From: Plantago elongata
Taxonomy: Eukaryota; Streptophyta; Magnoliopsida; Lamiales; Plantaginaceae
Assembly: GCA_036897095.1 (NCBI GenBank)
Contig: JAYMSP010000176.1
Location: 1-64,000, forward strand
Reading direction: 5' to 3'
Length of the DNA: 64,000 nt
This document shows positions 22,437-32,909 of the stretch, piece after piece. A program made the translations under genes and the position numbers. The notes under the pieces were generated by a model, which worked only from the letters and a program-made list of their open reading frames with translations, had not been told where the DNA came from and ran no database searches. Each line of letters opens with the position of its first letter. Within the stretch, counting starts at the first letter, position 1.

Positions 22437-23410
22437 GTAAATCCACTTGTTCTTTTCTTCATTTCACTAGTTCATTTGTTTACATCTTCATCTTTCTCTT
22501 AAATTTAATTTTGTCCAATTAAAAAAATCTATAACTTAAAATAAAAAATAAATAAATATTACCAACAATTATATTTTTTCGAGATATATAAATAGAGACC
22601 ACTCTTTACTATGTGTGAATTATTTTTTCGAGATCTATAAAAATCACTAACGACTTTATTTGAATCTTAATAAATTATAAAACGAGTTTCAAAAGTGTAA
22701 TTTTATTATATTGGGGCAATAATTAAACTAGCAACATGATATGATAGTCATATAGGGTAACGGGGCTGGACATCATACACAGATACCGGGTAATTGGTAC
22801 GGTTACCGCGCATTACTTACGGATAACATACATCAAACACGGGTACCGTACATTGGATACGGATGACGGGCATCGGGTACGAATACCGAGCAATGGGTAC
22901 AGTTGTCGGGCATTGTTTAGGGATACCAGACATCAAACACGGGTACCGTGCATCAGAGACGGGTGACGGACATCGAACACGAAGAACGGACATCGAATAC
23001 GGATATCGGGCATTGAACACGAGTATCGAGCATCAAATTTGGATACTGGTAATTTTTAATATAAATGATTATTCTTAAATATTCAAAATATTTATAAGAG
23101 TGTTTAAAAGTTAAAATTAGTATCATTGTATTTTTAGAATTGTTTTACATTTTTTAAGATTCAAATAAAGTTATTAGTGATTTTTATACATATTAAAATA
23201 ATAATTCAAACATTGTTGAGAGTGATCTCTATATATTTATAGATTTCGAAAATATAAAATTATTGGTGATTTTTATTTATCTTTTATATTTTTATTTTTC
23301 AAGTTATAAATATTTTTAAGTGGACAAAACTAAATTTAAAAACAAGAATAATGAGGGATGAGAACGTGACAAGTGTCAATAAGAAGAAGAAGGGTTTGAT
23401 GTGTTTATTG
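22437..23410. mobile_element. Long-TIR element enclosing a minisatellite (MULE-like or foldback)
   Basis: The left arm (about 22440-22710) reads TTAAATTTAATTTTGTCCAA, CTATAACTTAAAATAAAAAA, CACTAACGACTTTATTTGAA. The reverse complement of the right arm (about 23100-23400) reads TTAAATTTAGTTTTGTCCAC, TTATAACTTGAAAAATAAAA, CACTAATAACTTTATTTGAA, in the same order. The arms are 250 bp or more, weakening at the outer ends. Between them lies a tandem array of a 20-bp unit (separate entry). There is no coding capacity. Mutator-like elements with long arms are the best guess. Target-site duplications were not identified. Confidence 0.8.
22745..23048. repeat. Minisatellite, 20-bp unit, about 15 copies
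   Basis: Units such as ACGGGTGACGGACATCGAAC, ACGAAGAACGGACATCGAAT and ACGGATATCGGGCATTGAAC follow in strict 20-bp register, consensus near ACGGRTACCGGGCATCRAAY. It is far more GC-rich than the arms on either side. Since 20 is not a multiple of three, the open frames across it on both strands come from the repeat and are not genes. Confidence 0.9.
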
Positions 23411-23551
23411 TACTCTAAGGGGTAAATATTTACATTCAACACTAAAATTGTATTGATTTGATGAAATATATTTTGCTAAAAGAAAAATGTAACAAAGTGA
23501 GCCACATTGTACTATATGGTAGCTCCCTTTAAATTTTACAGACTAAGGTTA

Positions 23552-23699
23552 TGTTCTCTTCAACTGAGATTTACTCAACTGGCCTTAACCTAACTGGACT
23601 AAACTGAACCAAATTGAATTGAAGTAAGGTATAAATTGTAACTAAGTCGAACTGAACTGAACTGAACTAATCTGAAGTAATTTTTAATGGAAAGAACAC
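23552..23699. mobile_element. GAACT-rich MITE, copy 1
   Basis: About 148 bp. The left end TGTTCTCTTCAACTGAGATT faces a right end whose reverse complement begins GTGTTCTTTCCATTAAAAAT. The interior consists of short ACTGAACTGAACTGAACT-type units. The same plan recurs at 41461-41618. Confidence 0.75.
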
Positions 23700-24325
23700 C
23701 TCTTCTAACTTAACTTGAACATGTCTTACAAATAACTAGCGTTTTACTACATAGACAAGCACTCCACAAGCTTATGTTCTTGATTCGAACCCACCACTCT
23801 TGTCTTGTGTTGATAAATCCAAGTTTCAATTTTAATTGGTTTAATAACATGTTTTGCATTTCGTTTTCCAAATGGTAATTCTCCGATCTTGTCAAAATGA
23901 CATTCTATGTTTGAGAATAATCAACCCCTACAAGTGCTAAATATATATGCATATGTAAAATTTGTTGCTAAGCATCTTATATTTATAGCAATATAGTTTC
24001 AAATCTTCAGGTTTTAACTTTTTTAATATTAACAAACTTAAAATTTAATTATAAATTAATCTTGAATGATAATTTCAAAAAGTCTAGATTAATATTTAGG
24101 TCCAATATATGGCAACATTAGATTTTGATTATTACTAACATTTATAAAAATTCTAGTGTTTATGAGAGTATTGAACAAATACACAATTATAAATCGAAAA
24201 ATGAATTATAACATTAAAAAAAACACTATTTCTCTCTTTTTTTTCTTCTTTCATTTCATTCTTTCTTCTTCTCTCTTTACCTATCTTCTTCCTTCTTCTC
24301 TCTCTTTTTTCAATCACTTTTTGGG

Positions 24326-24635
24326 CGATATCTCCGTCGTCCGACCACAAATTTTAAATTCGATTGCATGTTTGTGTAGCCCATGGCCTGATTTACCTTT
24401 CTATCGAGATCATTTTTTCATTTGGTCGATTTTTGAAACAGTTGACCTGAATCGAAGCTTTTCCGGTTGTCTTTCTCCGGCGATATCTTTACCGTCTGAC
24501 AACCAATATTAAATCCGATTGCATATTTGAGTAGCACATGTCACGATCTACCTGGTCTCATATTTTCTTTTGGTCGACTTTTGAAATGACTGGTCGGATT
24601 CGGAGCTTTTTCGGTTGTCTTATCCGGCGGATCTC
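24326..24635. repeat. Two-copy tandem repeat, 155-bp unit
   Basis: CGATATCTCCGTCGTCCGAC at 24326 recurs as CGATATCTTTACCGTCTGAC at 24481. Both copies continue through TCGATTGCATGTTTG / CCGATTGCATATTTG, TTGGTCGATTTTTGAAA / TTGGTCGACTTTTGAAA and CGGTTGTCTT. They differ by about a fifth. The block is moderately GC-rich and may be the 5' part of an unidentified transposon. Confidence 0.75.
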
Positions 24636-24914
24636 TGGCTACACAACACATATAAGTCATAACCTTGCCGTTTCCTCGATTATCATGTTTCTTCTATCGA
24701 TTCTTTAGTTTTTCTTTTTTCGTTTGATTTTGGTAATTTCTAGCTAGTAATTTCACGTAACGATATATTTCGTGTGAAATTGTTGATAGTTGCACTTTAA
24801 TTGCATATGTTTGGTTGGTAATTGTTGGTGTTTGCGTGTTTGAACTCTATTATTAATGTTGAAGCAACTGTTGTTGTTCATGACATGCTTCGTTTATGTT
24901 GTTTTGGCTGTAAT

Positions 24915-25245
24915 TATTGATTGTTAAGTGTAATTAGTGATGCCTATATTTATGCTTCATTTTTACCTTGGTTATTATGTTTCATTTTACTTCGATTATT
25001 ATGTATGAATGGTTTACTTTTATACTGTTGTTGATTGTTAAGGGTAAATTGGTTATGCCTATGTTTATGCTTCGATTCTTATGTATAAATAATATATGTT
25101 TATACTGTAATTGTTGATTGTTAAGAGTAAATTGGTGATGTTTTATGTTCATGATTCATTTTGCTTCTGTTATTATGCTTCATTGTTTACTTCGATTATG
25201 TATGAATATCATATGTTTATTGTTTAGGGTAAATTAATTATGCTT
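24915..25245. repeat. Degenerate tandem repeats with a TTGATTGTTAAGGGTAAATT motif
   Basis: TTGATTGTTAAGTGTAATTA, TTGATTGTTAAGGGTAAATT, TTGATTGTTAAGAGTAAATT and TTGTTTAGGGTAAATTAATT recur at 70-130 bp spacing. Between them are similar TATGCTTCGATTCTTATGTA stretches. Probably the interior of the same unidentified element as the 155-bp repeat. Confidence 0.6.
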
Positions 25246-26124
25246 GAATATAGGTATTTTATTTCATCTTTTAATTGGGAGAAAATTATTCTTTAGGTTT
25301 TTATATAAATTGTTTATGTCTATGTATAAATTGTTGATGTTGGTTGTGTTCTTCTTTTTGTTGCATATAATAGGTTTTCGTAATAATGGTGGTCGAATGA
25401 TTGATGATAAAGATGGTGGCGTGGATGGAAGAGTTGACGAACAATTCAAGGGTGTTCTTTTTTTATCAAGGATGAATGTAATCTGGATATAGTGATTCTA
25501 AATTTTTTGTATTGTTTCTTATGTAATACATTTATTAATTGATGAATGAAACTGATTTATAAATATTATATTTTTTTACGATAAATAGCTTGTTAACAAC
25601 AATCTTCCATTAAGTATAGACAATTATACATCAGACATAAGCAATTTGTACCAAAGTATTAATATGATTGGATGAAAATATAAAAACGGTCTATGTATTA
25701 TAGGAAAAATGTGGATCGACCGTGTTAAGCAGGTTGACCCGTAAAAAAAACATATTGCATAGTTTTACATGTAAATTATATATATATTTATTTATTATAT
25801 ATTAGATTGTCATTATATAATGAACTCTCACGAGCTGGACTCTTTCATTATTTAGGAGCTAGAGTTTGTTTAGAATAATATGTGGTTAAACTTTTATTTT
25901 TTTGGCTTCGAAGTGTTTGATCCCGATTCTCGCAAAAGTTGCTCTTTCCCATTAGACCTTTAGTTATTATGCATAAAAACGTTCGAGAGCGGGAAGCATT
26001 TACTTGTGTTGGTGGAGAAAAGACAACAGGTAATCCGGTGGCGTATCAGTCCGGCTAGGGTTCCGTCGATAATCGACTGAATTCAATACTACTACTAGCC
26101 AGCTAGAGGAGCAAGAAAAAGAGA
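25246..26124. other. Intergenic before the PPR gene
   Basis: A short GAT/GGT-rich open stretch near 25375-25490 (IDDKDGGVDGRVDE) is not recognisable. The rest is AT-rich. The last 100 bp are the likely leader of the PPR gene. Confidence 0.45.
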
Positions 26125-27898
26125 ATGTGGAGAATACTGGCCACAAGAGCTTTATTCAATACTCGTTCTACATCAACGAATCTCCATTCTCAGGTAACAA
26201 CACTCCTTAATTCCCTGATTTCCTCGCCAAGATTGCATTTTTATCAGAACCCTCGATTTTTTAGTGAGCTGAACCAGCTTGGTGAAGTAACCAAGCTGAA
26301 AGAATTAAATAAGAATGATGTTCTTGAGGTTTCAGAAGCTAGTAAGGATTTTGGTAAAGTTGAAAATTTGGGTGTTGATGGAGAAGTAGAGGGTGGTGTT
26401 AACAATGCTGTGGACAATTTATTGTCTTTGCTTAAGAGCAGTGAAAGGCCTTTAAAGCCTAAGTTGAAGGGCATGCGTGGTTTAGTATTGGATGGGGATG
26501 GGGAAGATCTTTTCATGAAGGTTCTCGAGACACCATCTATTCCGATATCGAATTTGATTGTTTTCTTTCGTTGGGGCTTACTGAAGATAAACTTTAGGGT
26601 GAGTTCTAGGGTGCTGGATGTGCTTGCTGAAGTGATATATCGCGGGGAGAATCCTGGCCATGTGTATGCTTTGTGGGATATGGTGAAAATGGTGGGGGGG
26701 GAAGGAGAAGGGGGTTGTGAGTGTAGAATGTTTGAACAAGTTGATAGCGAAATATTCTGTTATCATTACACGGAAAGCACCGCGTGGGGTGGTTGGGAAG
26801 TTTGAGGAGGCGGCGTTTGAAGTGTTTAGCAAGTTTGAGGAGTTGGGATGTTGTCCGAATGCAGATTCGTATTACTTTACTATCGAAGCCCTTTGTAAGA
26901 GGTCTTTATTTGAGAGGGCGTGGTCGCTCTGTGAGAAGATGATGGAGTTAGATATGCTGCCTGAGGATTCTGATAGAGTCGGTAACATAATTTCTTTTCT
27001 GTGTGAGGGAGGTAGGCCAAGAGATGCACATTTGGTTTATGGGTATGCCAAGGGTAAGAAAATTAGCCCGTCTCGATCATCTATGGAATCTTTGGTTACC
27101 TCTCTTTGTAAAATGGAGAGATCTGATAAGGAACTTGAAAAGGAAACTGTAGCCTCGGCCTTGGGGATATTGGATGACTATCCTGCTGAGGATCAAAAGG
27201 TCTTTTCAGAGCGGCCATTTTTAAGGGTTGTCGAAAAGCTTTGTTCTATTGGAGATGTAGGCAGGGCAAACAAGTTGCTTCATCAGATGATGGAATTGGG
27301 GCCTCCTCCTGGAAATGCTACATTCAATTGTGTGATTAATGGGCTTACAAAACACGGTTATATGGACAAGGCCCTGAAGGTAATGAGACTGATGGAGAGT
27401 AGAGGCTTAAAACCTGATGGATTCACCTATGCTGTGGTTGTGATTGGTTATGTGAGGGAAGGTTTGATGGAAGAGGCTTGCACAATATTTGATGAAGCCA
27501 AACAGAAGCACCAGAAGCTCCAGAAGACCACTTACAAATCACTCATCCGTGGATTATGCAAGAACGGACAGCATGATAAGGCTGTGAGTTTGTTTGGGGA
27601 GATGAAGCAGCAGGGGTTAAAACTTCATCACGATGACTATAATCCGCTTATCAAATCCCTTTGCTTCAAGGCTTTAGATTGGAGGACTGCAGAAAAGCTG
27701 CGGGAGGATATGCAATCGAATGGTTTGACTCTGATGGACAAAACGAGTGCTTTAATTGATGAAACCAAGAAGTTGGATGAAGGATTCATCATGGAGCATG
27801 ATTCAGAATCGAGTATCCATTTGGATGACAGTTATGTGATACAGAATGATTTACAATTGAGTATACATGCACTCGACCCACAAGCCGATGTGCATTAG
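26125..27898 (+). CDS. P-class pentatricopeptide repeat (PPR) protein, frame interrupted once
   Basis: An intronless PPR gene, about 590 codons. The ATG at 26125 starts an organellar-type presequence (MWRILATRALFNTRSTSTNL). The frame runs to a G8 run at 26693-26701, where it goes out of phase and stops after 226 residues. From about 26717 the other frame carries the rest (VECLNKLIAKYSVIITR onward) to the stop at 27898. Typical PPR helices follow: YYFTIEALCKRSLFERAWSL, TFNCVINGLTKHGYMDKALK, YKSLIRGLCKNGQHDKAVSL, and others; I count about six or seven motifs. With seven G the frame is continuous and reads sensibly across the site. Either the run was miscalled or this allele is broken. PPR proteins bind RNA in mitochondria or plastids. 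Arabidopsis At3g02650 is a possible relative, from memory only. Confidence 0.8.
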
Positions 27899-28480
27899 CT
27901 ATAATGTATGATGTGCAATATTTTTCTCAAGTACAAATTGTGCTGATATTCCGAATCATTGTGCCAAGGATGAACTCTTCTTAAACTGCACTCTGCACTT
28001 TTTTGCCATTTTGGTTAGGTAATGAGCATCTACTCTTGAAGCCTCTTGGGACTTGGGAGGTTCTATCAAGGCTCTAATAGAAAGCAAATAACTGACTTCA
28101 ATTACCAAATTACAAGATACTTGTTCGAGAAACAACTTAGGTATCATAAAATTGTACTTAACTGTTGCTTTCACAGTAAAAATCAAACATTTACTACTAC
28201 AAGTCGAGAACAAATCGACGAAAATACCGATAGCAGGAAAGAATCAAGAATATCTCCTACTCCTTGGCAAGATGAGAATGTGTTTCAGACTTGGAGTCAC
28301 GAAATGAGCACGTGCTTTAAAAATAGCACATAAATCATTACTTTATGATTTTATCTGTGACTTATCTACACCAGTTCACTTCACTGTTCACTCTATCTCA
28401 CTCACTTTCTCAGTAGTTCTAATAAGTGTTAAAAACAATAGAATCCCTAATCCAAACGGAAAGCCATTGAAGTTGTGAAC
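27899..28480. other. Intergenic, PPR 3' end to FKBP12 leader
   Basis: No gene seen. The last 100 bp (CACTTCACTGTTCACTCTATC) look like the FKBP12 promoter and leader. Confidence 0.5.
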
Positions 28481-30311
28481 ATGTCAGCTCATCCAATCAT
28501 GGCTATGGGTGTGGTGAAGGAAGTTCTCAAGCCCGGTACTGGCCCAAAGCCCTATGCCGGACAAAATGTGACTGTTCATTGCACCGGATTTGGTAAAGAT
28601 GGAGACCTTGCCGCAAAGTTCTGGAGGTAAACAATCACTACTAGTTGTTTTTCTTCGATATATTTTTTATATAATGGACTTTTCTTCGATAATTAACGGA
28701 ATTAATTAATCTGTGTATCCATATGTGTGAATGTGTATTACATACAGCACCAAGGATAAAGGGCAGAGGCCATTCACTTTCCGAATTGGCAAAGGCAGTG
28801 TTATCAAAGGTAACTAGCTAGCTGCCTAGTCTTTAAAGCTTATGACTACATTTTGGTTTTTCTTGGTGGTTGATTTTGTGAAGATTACTGACCTTGTAAC
28901 TTCAATATCTAATTCAAATGGACTAGTTTGTGATATAATGTGATATGAGGAATGTAGGCCGATAGCATGTATGCTACTTGTAGGTTTTGACTGATGGATG
29001 ATTGTTGGGATGTATAATCTGGAATTAAATAATGCTGAAAGCCAGAAAACATAGTGTTGCGGGTTTGTCATAAATTTTGTTCACATATTTGTTCAAGTGA
29101 TTTGTTCTTTGCCAATGGATTTAGGTGGATTATAAGTACCTTTTCTCTTTATAGGAAGAGGCTTGTTGATACTTGGTAGTTGATACTATGTAGAGACTTA
29201 GATTTGTGTAATTCATGTGATTCTCTCAGTGTAGAGATATATTACTTGCATAGATATATGGACAGGCCTAGGTGTATGAGATAGAACGGAAACAAATCTA
29301 AAATATAAGTTGAAACAATCAAACTCTCACTTAAAGTAAGGCCCATACAGAATCAGTTTTCTAACAAAAATCATACAATATGAGTTAAGTCCTTTCAAAC
29401 CATATCTATGTTGTACATGTGTGATGTGTGTGTTAGACAAATGACACCTTGGTTCTATAGTTTTGAAGTCTCTGCTGCTGTAGTCACAAAACTTCTGTTC
29501 TATGGCTACCAAGGGCAATAATTTTAAGAAGATTGATGATATCTGTGAGGCAAGAGCTTATGACTGTTACTGTTAGTATAATAAGAAATACGAGTTTCTG
29601 CCAGCACAAACATGTGAAATTGAAGGTTTAATTACTTTGTGTTTCCATTGTCCCACTTATTGGCGTGGTAATGTTGATATGATGCCGTCCATCTATACAT
29701 TTTCCATGAAGATTCTTTACTTTTTTTAAAACTGTGCTTGCTCTTGCCTCTGTTCTTAAAACCCAATGAAATGAAAAACTAAGATGTGGGATTTGCGGTG
29801 ATCATTATGAGAAATCTTCTGTGCTGAACCACATTCCAGCATCAGCAAGACTGACATGCTGCAATTAGAGTCAGTAGATAACATTATTGAACGGCATCAA
29901 TAATATTGAGTTGGCTCTTGCTTGAGATTATTCTGCGGTTTATCTTGATATTTGCTTCTTTTGCAGGATGGGATGAAGGGGTATTGGAAATGCAAGTGGG
30001 AGAAGTTGCTCGATTAAAGGTAACGCCAATATTATTTGTTCTATTTTCATGATTTATTCATATCTCTTGGAAGGAATTCAATCACTTAAAACTGCATCTG
30101 GGAAACTGAGAACATCTAGAATTCTGTGTTCATCCTTGCAAATTCATTATCAATGTTATCGCCATTATGTTTATGTGGAGTTTTTGTTTTTGTAATCAAT
30201 CTGCAGTGCACTCCCGACTATGCTTACGGGCCAGATGGTTTTCCAGCATGGGGTATTCAGCCAAACTCCGACCTGGTGTTCGAGATTGAAGTTCTAAGTG
30301 CTCGAGATTGA
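28481..30311 (+). CDS. FKBP12: FKBP12 peptidyl-prolyl cis-trans isomerase
   Basis: Four exons: 28481-28626, 28748-28809, 29967-30019, 30207-30311. GT-AG junctions, phases agree, 366 nt in all. From the ATG at 28505 it gives 113 residues, the family's size ([80 protein letters not shown]). Two earlier in-frame ATGs (28481, 28499) would add 8 or 2 residues (MSAHPIMA). The [14 protein letters not shown] and FEIEVL blocks form the proline isomerase and FK506 pocket. Both cysteines that plant FKBP12 can pair (in VHCTG and [10 protein letters not shown]) are present. It is a cytosolic/nuclear protein; in plants it is linked to TOR signalling and cell-cycle control. Intron 2 is long (1.16 kb). AATAAA at about 30366 may serve polyadenylation. 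Confidence 0.95.
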
Positions 30312-31139
30312 ACTTCATCTGTTCGAACTGTTTGATGCTTATTGAAGTTCTGAAGTTCTGTACCCAATAAATACAGCAAATGGATTGCAGTTAGACACAT
30401 CTGAGGCATGGGAAAAACCTGTTGTGTTTGAATAAAAATCACTTGCTGAGGTCAAAATCACATATTTTGCCATTTTGGACACACTTTGTCATGATATTAC
30501 TTGTTTAAACATAGGGAGATTAGTATACTTAATCTCTTGCGTGTTGACAGAAAATTGAAGTATGGCGTGATGAAAGAAAGTTGAACCATGCTAATAGCAT
30601 GTGATTAAAATATATAATAGACACAATTAGGATAAAGAATGGAGTGGTTAAACCTGCTATGATAAGCCCTAAGCTGAATTAGTCTCCGTGTTTACACCAT
30701 GCAGTGAGTAATATAATGTTTTCTGCCAATAATTTACAACTGAACCATGCATTATTGAGTGCATCTATCAAATCAAAACAATACTAATCAACAAACTTAG
30801 TATTAAAACAAAGGGAGTTTTAGTTTATTGCTAGCTTAGGGCTCTCTAGCGGCTCAGGATATTGTTACTTATCAGAGCTTATGTTGACATTATTCCTTTT
30901 TCTGTTAATTATTCAATCCGCAATTTCTCATAAAACATAAGAATTCTATTGTAAAAATGCATATTACCTTTATACTAGGCATCGACGTTTTTAGTAAAAC
31001 TTGTACCGTAATATTTTTGTAAAGATAAAGTGTATTTTAATCGACTATTAATTATTATGGAGTTATAGTGTCAATTTTAATCGGGCTCGATCGATTAATG
31101 TACGTGGAAGCAACAAGGACATTATGGTAAATAGAAATT
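30312..31139. other. Intergenic, FKBP12 3' UTR and SAC51-like promoter
   Basis: No gene seen. A CTATATATCT sequence at about 31140 is a plausible TATA region for the SAC51-like gene. Confidence 0.5.
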
Positions 31140-31169
31140 CCTATATATCTCAGCTCAGCTACCGTCTGC

Positions 31170-32909
31170 TTTAGTGTTGATCCTCATATCTCTCTCCCAT
31201 ACATAATCATTTTGTCCAGTTCACTCACAGTACACTACTGCCATTAACAAACACTTTTCCACAACATTTCCACAAAATTTATCTGCTCTCCCTGTTCTCA
31301 CCTTCTCTTCAAACGGTACTGCTCTCTTCTCCCTTTTCATCTCTTTATCTTGTGTAATTGTCTTTCTTGACAGCTTCAAAATCTTGCTTTTTCTTGGTTC
31401 ATACTGTGAAACAGAATTACATGTTCAATTGTCTTCAAACAATTCATTAAAGCACATCTTCATTTTGGTCTAAGTAAAGAGCTGTTTTTGCCAATTTCGC
31501 TTATTGGGTACACCAATTCAAGTAGCAGTTCTAGTTTGTGCTTATTGTTGGATGAGAATCACTCTGTTTCTTGTTATTGTATTAATTTCTGATAATTGTA
31601 TAGATATTCGATTACAGACTATGTTTTGTTTTGATCTGGATAAAGTGAGTAAAAGTGTAATCTTGGAGATAGACAAAGATTCGACCTTTTCAGGAAATTG
31701 GAATAAAGTGGAACATGAGCTGCTCTGCTTGTTTCTGTTGCCTTTCTTTGCTATATTCTCTCTGTTTTTTTTGTTTAGTCAGGGTTCATCTGTTAATTTG
31801 GATCGAAATGTTTACGAAATTTGCAACTTCATTCTTACAGTTGTCCTTGTTTTCATTTTCAGGTGTACTTGATATATTGCTTCTTGTGATCCGGTTATTA
31901 TAAGGCTTGATTGGATATAGTTGTGAACAGCATGCGGTGTCTGAGTTTGTCGATTGATGTATTTCGCTACGTTATTTCCTTGAACGTGTACTGCAGGGTT
32001 GTTCTATAAGTTTCTTCGATCTGTTCTCCTACGAAGACGATTCTTGTTTATGTTAAACTTTTTCAATTAGATATCAATCTATATATCATGGGTTCAAGTC
32101 ACTTCCCTTTGTCTGCTTGTTTTTTCTACATTCTATAAAATCTGTCTGCACCATATAAATTACGCTTTCCGAAGATCTCTCATTTGTTCAAGTTGGTTTC
32201 ATTTTAGACATTCTATAGGATCCTCACCAGTTGTTAGTTCAAGTTTAGCTTCTTCTTTCTTATCTTTACCTATCTTTAATCTGTGGTCAAGCTTGTTTCA
32301 ACTTTCAAGTTTCTTCTAGACATCTTCAGCTTTGTTTCCAGCATAGCCTTTCCTATCTTCTTCATTATTCTAGTTATCTTCTTGTCTTCTGCACTTGAAA
32401 TTTCCATCCAAAGTCTAGTAAACAGTCGGAAAGTAGTTATGGTAACCCAAGCAGCAAGCCAGACGAGATTTAGGGCGCATAAACATTTGAGTGGGATTGC
32501 TGGGAGACCGACCATTATTGTTAGAGTTATAGCATGCTTTCAACCATTGCAAAATTGCCAGGTTCGTCACCTATGTTTTTTAGTAACTCTGCTTATTAAA
32601 ATGTTTATTTCTGGTAAGAATACGCTAATTTTGCCCTATTCTTCTGCTCCAGGCTGAGTATTTCCGTCAGTTGCTGAAACCTGTTACGTAGATTTGTCCA
32701 AGTTTCCGTTTGTCAGATCAAGCTAGCAATATATCTTTCTCTTTTTTTATTTAGTTTTAGCATAAAAAAAAACAGTTTCATTTGCAGGATTAACTACGCC
32801 GATAATTCTGGTACGGTTTACAGTCTTTTGGTTTTAGATGTATATGTTCTAAATGATGGATTCCGAGTTCTGATATAACTACCGTACCCTAGGTTGCTCA
32901 TTTGGCTAG
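31170..32909 (+). promoter_or_regulatory. Long multi-uORF 5' leader of the SAC51-like gene
   Basis: Pyrimidine-rich transcribed-looking DNA (CTCTCTCCC, CTTCTCTTC) precedes the main ATG by about 1.7 kb and must contain introns. A GT-rich donor near 31315 (CAAACG/GTACTG) and a TTTGCAG acceptor at about 32787 are candidates. It carries several upstream ATGs, including small ORFs at 31932-32009 (25 aa, MRCLSLSIDVFRYV) and 32088-32138 (16 aa, MGSSHFPLSACFFY), and the conserved uORF at 32439-32691. SAC51-family leaders of this kind hold back the main ORF until thermospermine relieves the block. Confidence 0.65.
32439..32691 (+). CDS. Conserved SAC51-family upstream peptide (uORF), 53 aa
   Basis: Two exons, 32439-32561 and 32653-32691, with a 91-bp GT-AG intron at phase 0. 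The peptide runs MVTQAASQTRFRAHKHLSG, then IAGRPTIIVRVIACFQPLQ and NCQAEYFRQLLKPVT, ending in TAG. This is the conserved uORF peptide of the plant SAC51/SACL bHLH genes (CPuORF38 type), recognised by the RVIACFQPL and LLKPVT blocks, and it appears intact. In Arabidopsis this peptide represses translation of the main ORF and the polyamine thermospermine overrides it, which limits xylem differentiation. The main ATG is 218 bp further on, with a possible further intron. The frame also extends upstream of the ATG without a stop, but the conserved part starts at this ATG. Confidence 0.93.

Noticed and set aside
22817-23078. Open frames on both strands across 22.8-23.1 kb
   Set aside because: They are produced by the 20-bp minisatellite and carry repeat translations in several frames. 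No start context or homology.
24156-24512. 118-codon plus-strand frame (Phe/Ser/Leu-rich)
   Set aside because: Comes from a CTTT-rich tract running into the 155-bp repeat. No signal peptide logic or homology.
22437-25245. CRISPR array (because of regular repeats)
   Set aside because: The repeats are contiguous or irregular without unique spacers of fixed size, and this is a plant nuclear genome.
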